A stretch of 33,671 nt of DNA, from contig NZ_JACAVQ010000011.1 in the NCBI RefSeq assembly GCF_015354615.1, forward strand, positions 1 to 33,671, written 5' to 3'. Numbering within the stretch: position 1 is the first letter of the stretch; each line of letters starts with the position of its first letter. The position numbers were made by a program, and so were the translations under genes. A model generated the notes under the pieces. The model was given only the letters and a program-made list of their open reading frames with translations, did not search any database and was not told the DNA's origin. This stretch comes from Aliidiomarina indica. GTDB lineage: Bacteria > Pseudomonadota > Gammaproteobacteria > Enterobacterales > Alteromonadaceae. Shown here piece by piece: positions 31,540 through 33,671 of the stretch.

Positions 31540-31818
31540 CTACTTAAGTTACTCGATAGTAGCCCACCCGGTGACAACACACAAAGGCCTTTTCGTTCGC
31601 CCTTTTCCAAAACTTGTTCATCTTTATTGCGCACAAATGACCGCAAAGCCCTGCAAATCGTTACCAATGTGTTAATTTTACGCTCCTATGTGCGATAGGT
31701 GCTTTTTTATTCAGCGAAATCAGCGTATGATCCGCCCCCCTAAGGCCCGCTGCCCTGCGTCGAATCGCTGACTCAGGGTGTAGGTGACGCCTTCTATTAC
31801 AGGTTGAAAAACAGTTTT

Positions 31819-33651
31819 ATGTCCAAAGCTATCGAAAAAATACGCAATATCGCGATTATCGCTCACGTTGACCACGGTAAAACCACCTTAGTTGATAAGC
31901 TTCTGCAGCAGTCTGGCACTTTAGAGAGCCGTGGCGAGATGCAAGAACGCATCATGGATTCAAACGATCTTGAAAAAGAACGTGGAATCACTATTTTGGC
32001 GAAAAACACCGCCATTAATTGGGGCGATTACCACATCAACATCCTGGATACTCCAGGACACGCCGATTTCGGCGGTGAGGTAGAGCGCGTACTTTCGATG
32101 GCCGACTCAGTTCTTCTGTTGGTTGATGCCGTTGATGGTCCTATGCCGCAAACGCGCTTCGTAACACAGAAAGCCTTTGCCCACGGCCTGAACCCAATCG
32201 TTGTTGTGAACAAAATCGACCGCCCAGGTGCACGTCCTGATTGGGTTGTTGATCAAGTATTCGATTTGTTCGATAACTTGGGTGCAAACGACCAGCAGCT
32301 CGATTTCCCAATTGTTTACGCATCGGCGTTAAACGGTTTTGCTACCTTAGATCCGGCGAACCCAAGTACGGATATGACGCCGTTGTTTGAAACCATCATT
32401 GATAAAGTATCTCCGCCAGATGCGGATTTAGATGGCCCGCTCCAATTCCAAGTGTCTCAGCTTGATTACTCAAGCTACGTGGGCGTTATCGGTATCGGTC
32501 GAATTCGTCGCGGTACCATCAAGCCAAACATGCAAGTCACCATCGTGGATGCGCAAGGCAAAACCCGTAACGGAAAAATTGGTCAGGTATTTGGTTACCT
32601 TGGTCTAGATCGTATGGAAGTCACTTCATCCCACGCGGGTGACATTTGCGCCATTACCGGTTTGGGTGATTTGAGCATTTCTGACACCGTATGTATGTAT
32701 GGTCAGCCAGAAGCGATGAAGCCACTTACCGTTGATGAACCTACAGTAACCATGACTTTCCAGGTCAACACTTCACCGTTCGCCGGTAAAGAAGGGAAGT
32801 TCGTGACGTCGCGTCAAATCCTTGATCGCCTCACTCAAGAGCTGACCCACAACGTAGCATTGCGCGTTGAGCCAACGGACAACCCAGATAAATTCCGGGT
32901 ATCAGGCCGTGGTGAATTGCACTTGGGCGTGTTGATTGAGAACATGCGCCGCGAAGGTTTCGAATTAGCGGTATCGCGCCCTGAAGTAATTATTAAGTAC
33001 GAGAACGGCGAGAAGTTTGAACCTTATGAAACTCTTACCGTTGACGTTGAAGATCAACATCAAGGCGCTGTCATGGAAGCATTAGGCTTGCGTAAAGCTG
33101 AAATGACCAACATGAGCCCAGATGGTAAAGGCCGTACCCGTATCGACTTTATGGTACCAAGTCGCGGCTTAATTGGTTTCCAAACCGAGTTCATGACATT
33201 AACCTCAGGAACAGGCTTGGTTTACCACGCATTTGATCACTACGGTCCACATAAAGGTGGAAAAATTGGTCAACGCATCAACGGCGTTCTGATTTCAAAT
33301 GCACAAGGTAAGTCACTCGCGTTTGCATTATTTAACCTGCAAGAGCGTGGTCGTTTGTTCGCATCACACGGTGACGAAGTTTACGAAGGGCAGATTATCG
33401 GTATTCATAACCGTTCAAACGACTTGACCGTGAACTGTTTGAAAGGAAAGCAGCTGACCAATATGCGTGCGTCAGGAACCGATGAAGCCTTAACATTGAC
33501 CCCGCCGATCAAAATGTCGCTTGAGCGTGCACTTGAGTTTATCGATAACGATGAGCTGGTTGAGGTAACGCCGAAGTCGATTCGTATCCGTAAGAAACTT
33601 CTCACGGAAAACGACCGCAAACGCGCATCGCGCCAAGCGGAAAAAGCATAA
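31819..33651 (+). CDS. typA: Ribosome-associated GTPase TypA/BipA
   Basis: A 610-residue translational GTPase that binds the 70S ribosome and aids 50S assembly and stress or cold growth. G motifs [17 protein letters not shown] and NKIDRPGA are intact; then the beta-barrel domain 2, the EF-G-like domains and the BipA-specific C-terminus ([18 protein letters not shown]). The protein is near-identical to E. coli BipA. The ATG at 31819 fits the family start ([14 protein letters not shown]); a TTG at 31804 would add five residues. Divergent from glnA across the lipoprotein gene, a common order in gammaproteobacteria. A TATGAT (near 31725) may be its -10 element. Confidence 0.97.
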   Translation: MSKAIEKIRNIAIIAHVDHGKTTLVDKLLQQSGTLESRGEMQERIMDSNDLEKERGITILAKNTAINWGDYHINILDTPGHADFGGEVERVLSMADSVLLLVDAVDGPMPQTRFVTQKAFAHGLNPIVVVNKIDRPGARPDWVVDQVFDLFDNLGANDQQLDFPIVYASALNGFATLDPANPSTDMTPLFETIIDKVSPPDADLDGPLQFQVSQLDYSSYVGVIGIGRIRRGTIKPNMQVTIVDAQGKTRNGKIGQVFGYLGLDRMEVTSSHAGDICAITGLGDLSISDTVCMYGQPEAMKPLTVDEPTVTMTFQVNTSPFAGKEGKFVTSRQILDRLTQELTHNVALRVEPTDNPDKFRVSGRGELHLGVLIENMRREGFELAVSRPEVIIKYENGEKFEPYETLTVDVEDQHQGAVMEALGLRKAEMTNMSPDGKGRTRIDFMVPSRGLIGFQTEFMTLTSGTGLVYHAFDHYGPHKGGKIGQRINGVLISNAQGKSLAFALFNLQERGRLFASHGDEVYEGQIIGIHNRSNDLTVNCLKGKQLTNMRASGTDEALTLTPPIKMSLERALEFIDNDELVEVTPKSIRIRKKLLTENDRKRASRQAEKA

Positions 33652-33671
33652 CGCAAAAGCCCCGGACATCC

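Noticed and set aside
1-33671. tRNA or rRNA genes
   Set aside because: I saw no cloverleaf or ribosomal RNA sequence in the intergenic spaces; a covariance-model scan would settle it.

Overview
The window looks like a chromosomal segment of a marine gammaproteobacterium. The gene content and protein sequences (glnA-glnL-glnG with typA divergent, rph-pyrE-yicC, cpxR-cpxA, trmL) fit the Alteromonadales and best resemble Idiomarinaceae; the family-level call is inference from memory, not a search. There are three zones. Zone 1 (1-4140) is a gene-cassette array on the minus strand: one gene cut by the window edge, then three complete cassettes, each a gene followed by its own attC site (72-118, 2644-2729, 3399-3513). 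The cassettes encode an 827-residue helicase-nuclease, a membrane-anchored protein and a HEPN-type protein. All three complete genes start at TTG behind strong ribosome binding sites. No integron integrase is visible, so within this window it is an attC cluster without an integrase.

Zone 2 (about 4463-16226) is an AT-rich accessory block bounded by 34-base imperfect direct repeats (29/34 identical). Both edges also carry clusters of CGACA/TGTCG dyads. It holds an AbiEi-type antitoxin with a palindrome-rich operator but only the first codons of its toxin; a DUF4062-NTPase (STAND-like) gene followed 28 bases later by a two-helix channel-like protein with Rossmann domains and a C-terminal RyR domain; two unrecognised genes; a decapitated Xre/MbcA/ParS antitoxin; and a metallo-beta-lactamase/beta-CASP nuclease gene interrupted by one in-frame TGA. 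Two insertion-sequence-like ends lie where the AbiEii toxin and the ParS-type antitoxin are broken. The block reads as a defence/conflict island that has been eroded. The best candidate for an undescribed system is the DUF4062-STAND plus RyR-channel pair.

Zone 3 (16363-33671) is core genome: yicC, pyrE and rph; two exported proteins (a cyanophycinase-like protein without the usual serine and a CFI-box protein); trmL; a PldB-like hydrolase; the cpxR-cpxA pair; the ntr system (glnG, glnL, glnA); a DsbA-like lipoprotein; and typA. Regulation is readable: a sigma-54 promoter and NtrC half-sites upstream of glnA, an NtrC site just before glnL, and a run of GTAAA motifs before cpxR. Two families of short palindromic repeats (CCAACGC-n3-GCGTTGG and GTTCCRCCCC-centred) sit in intergenic spaces of zone 3 only, and form short tandem runs upstream of typA and between glnA and glnL.
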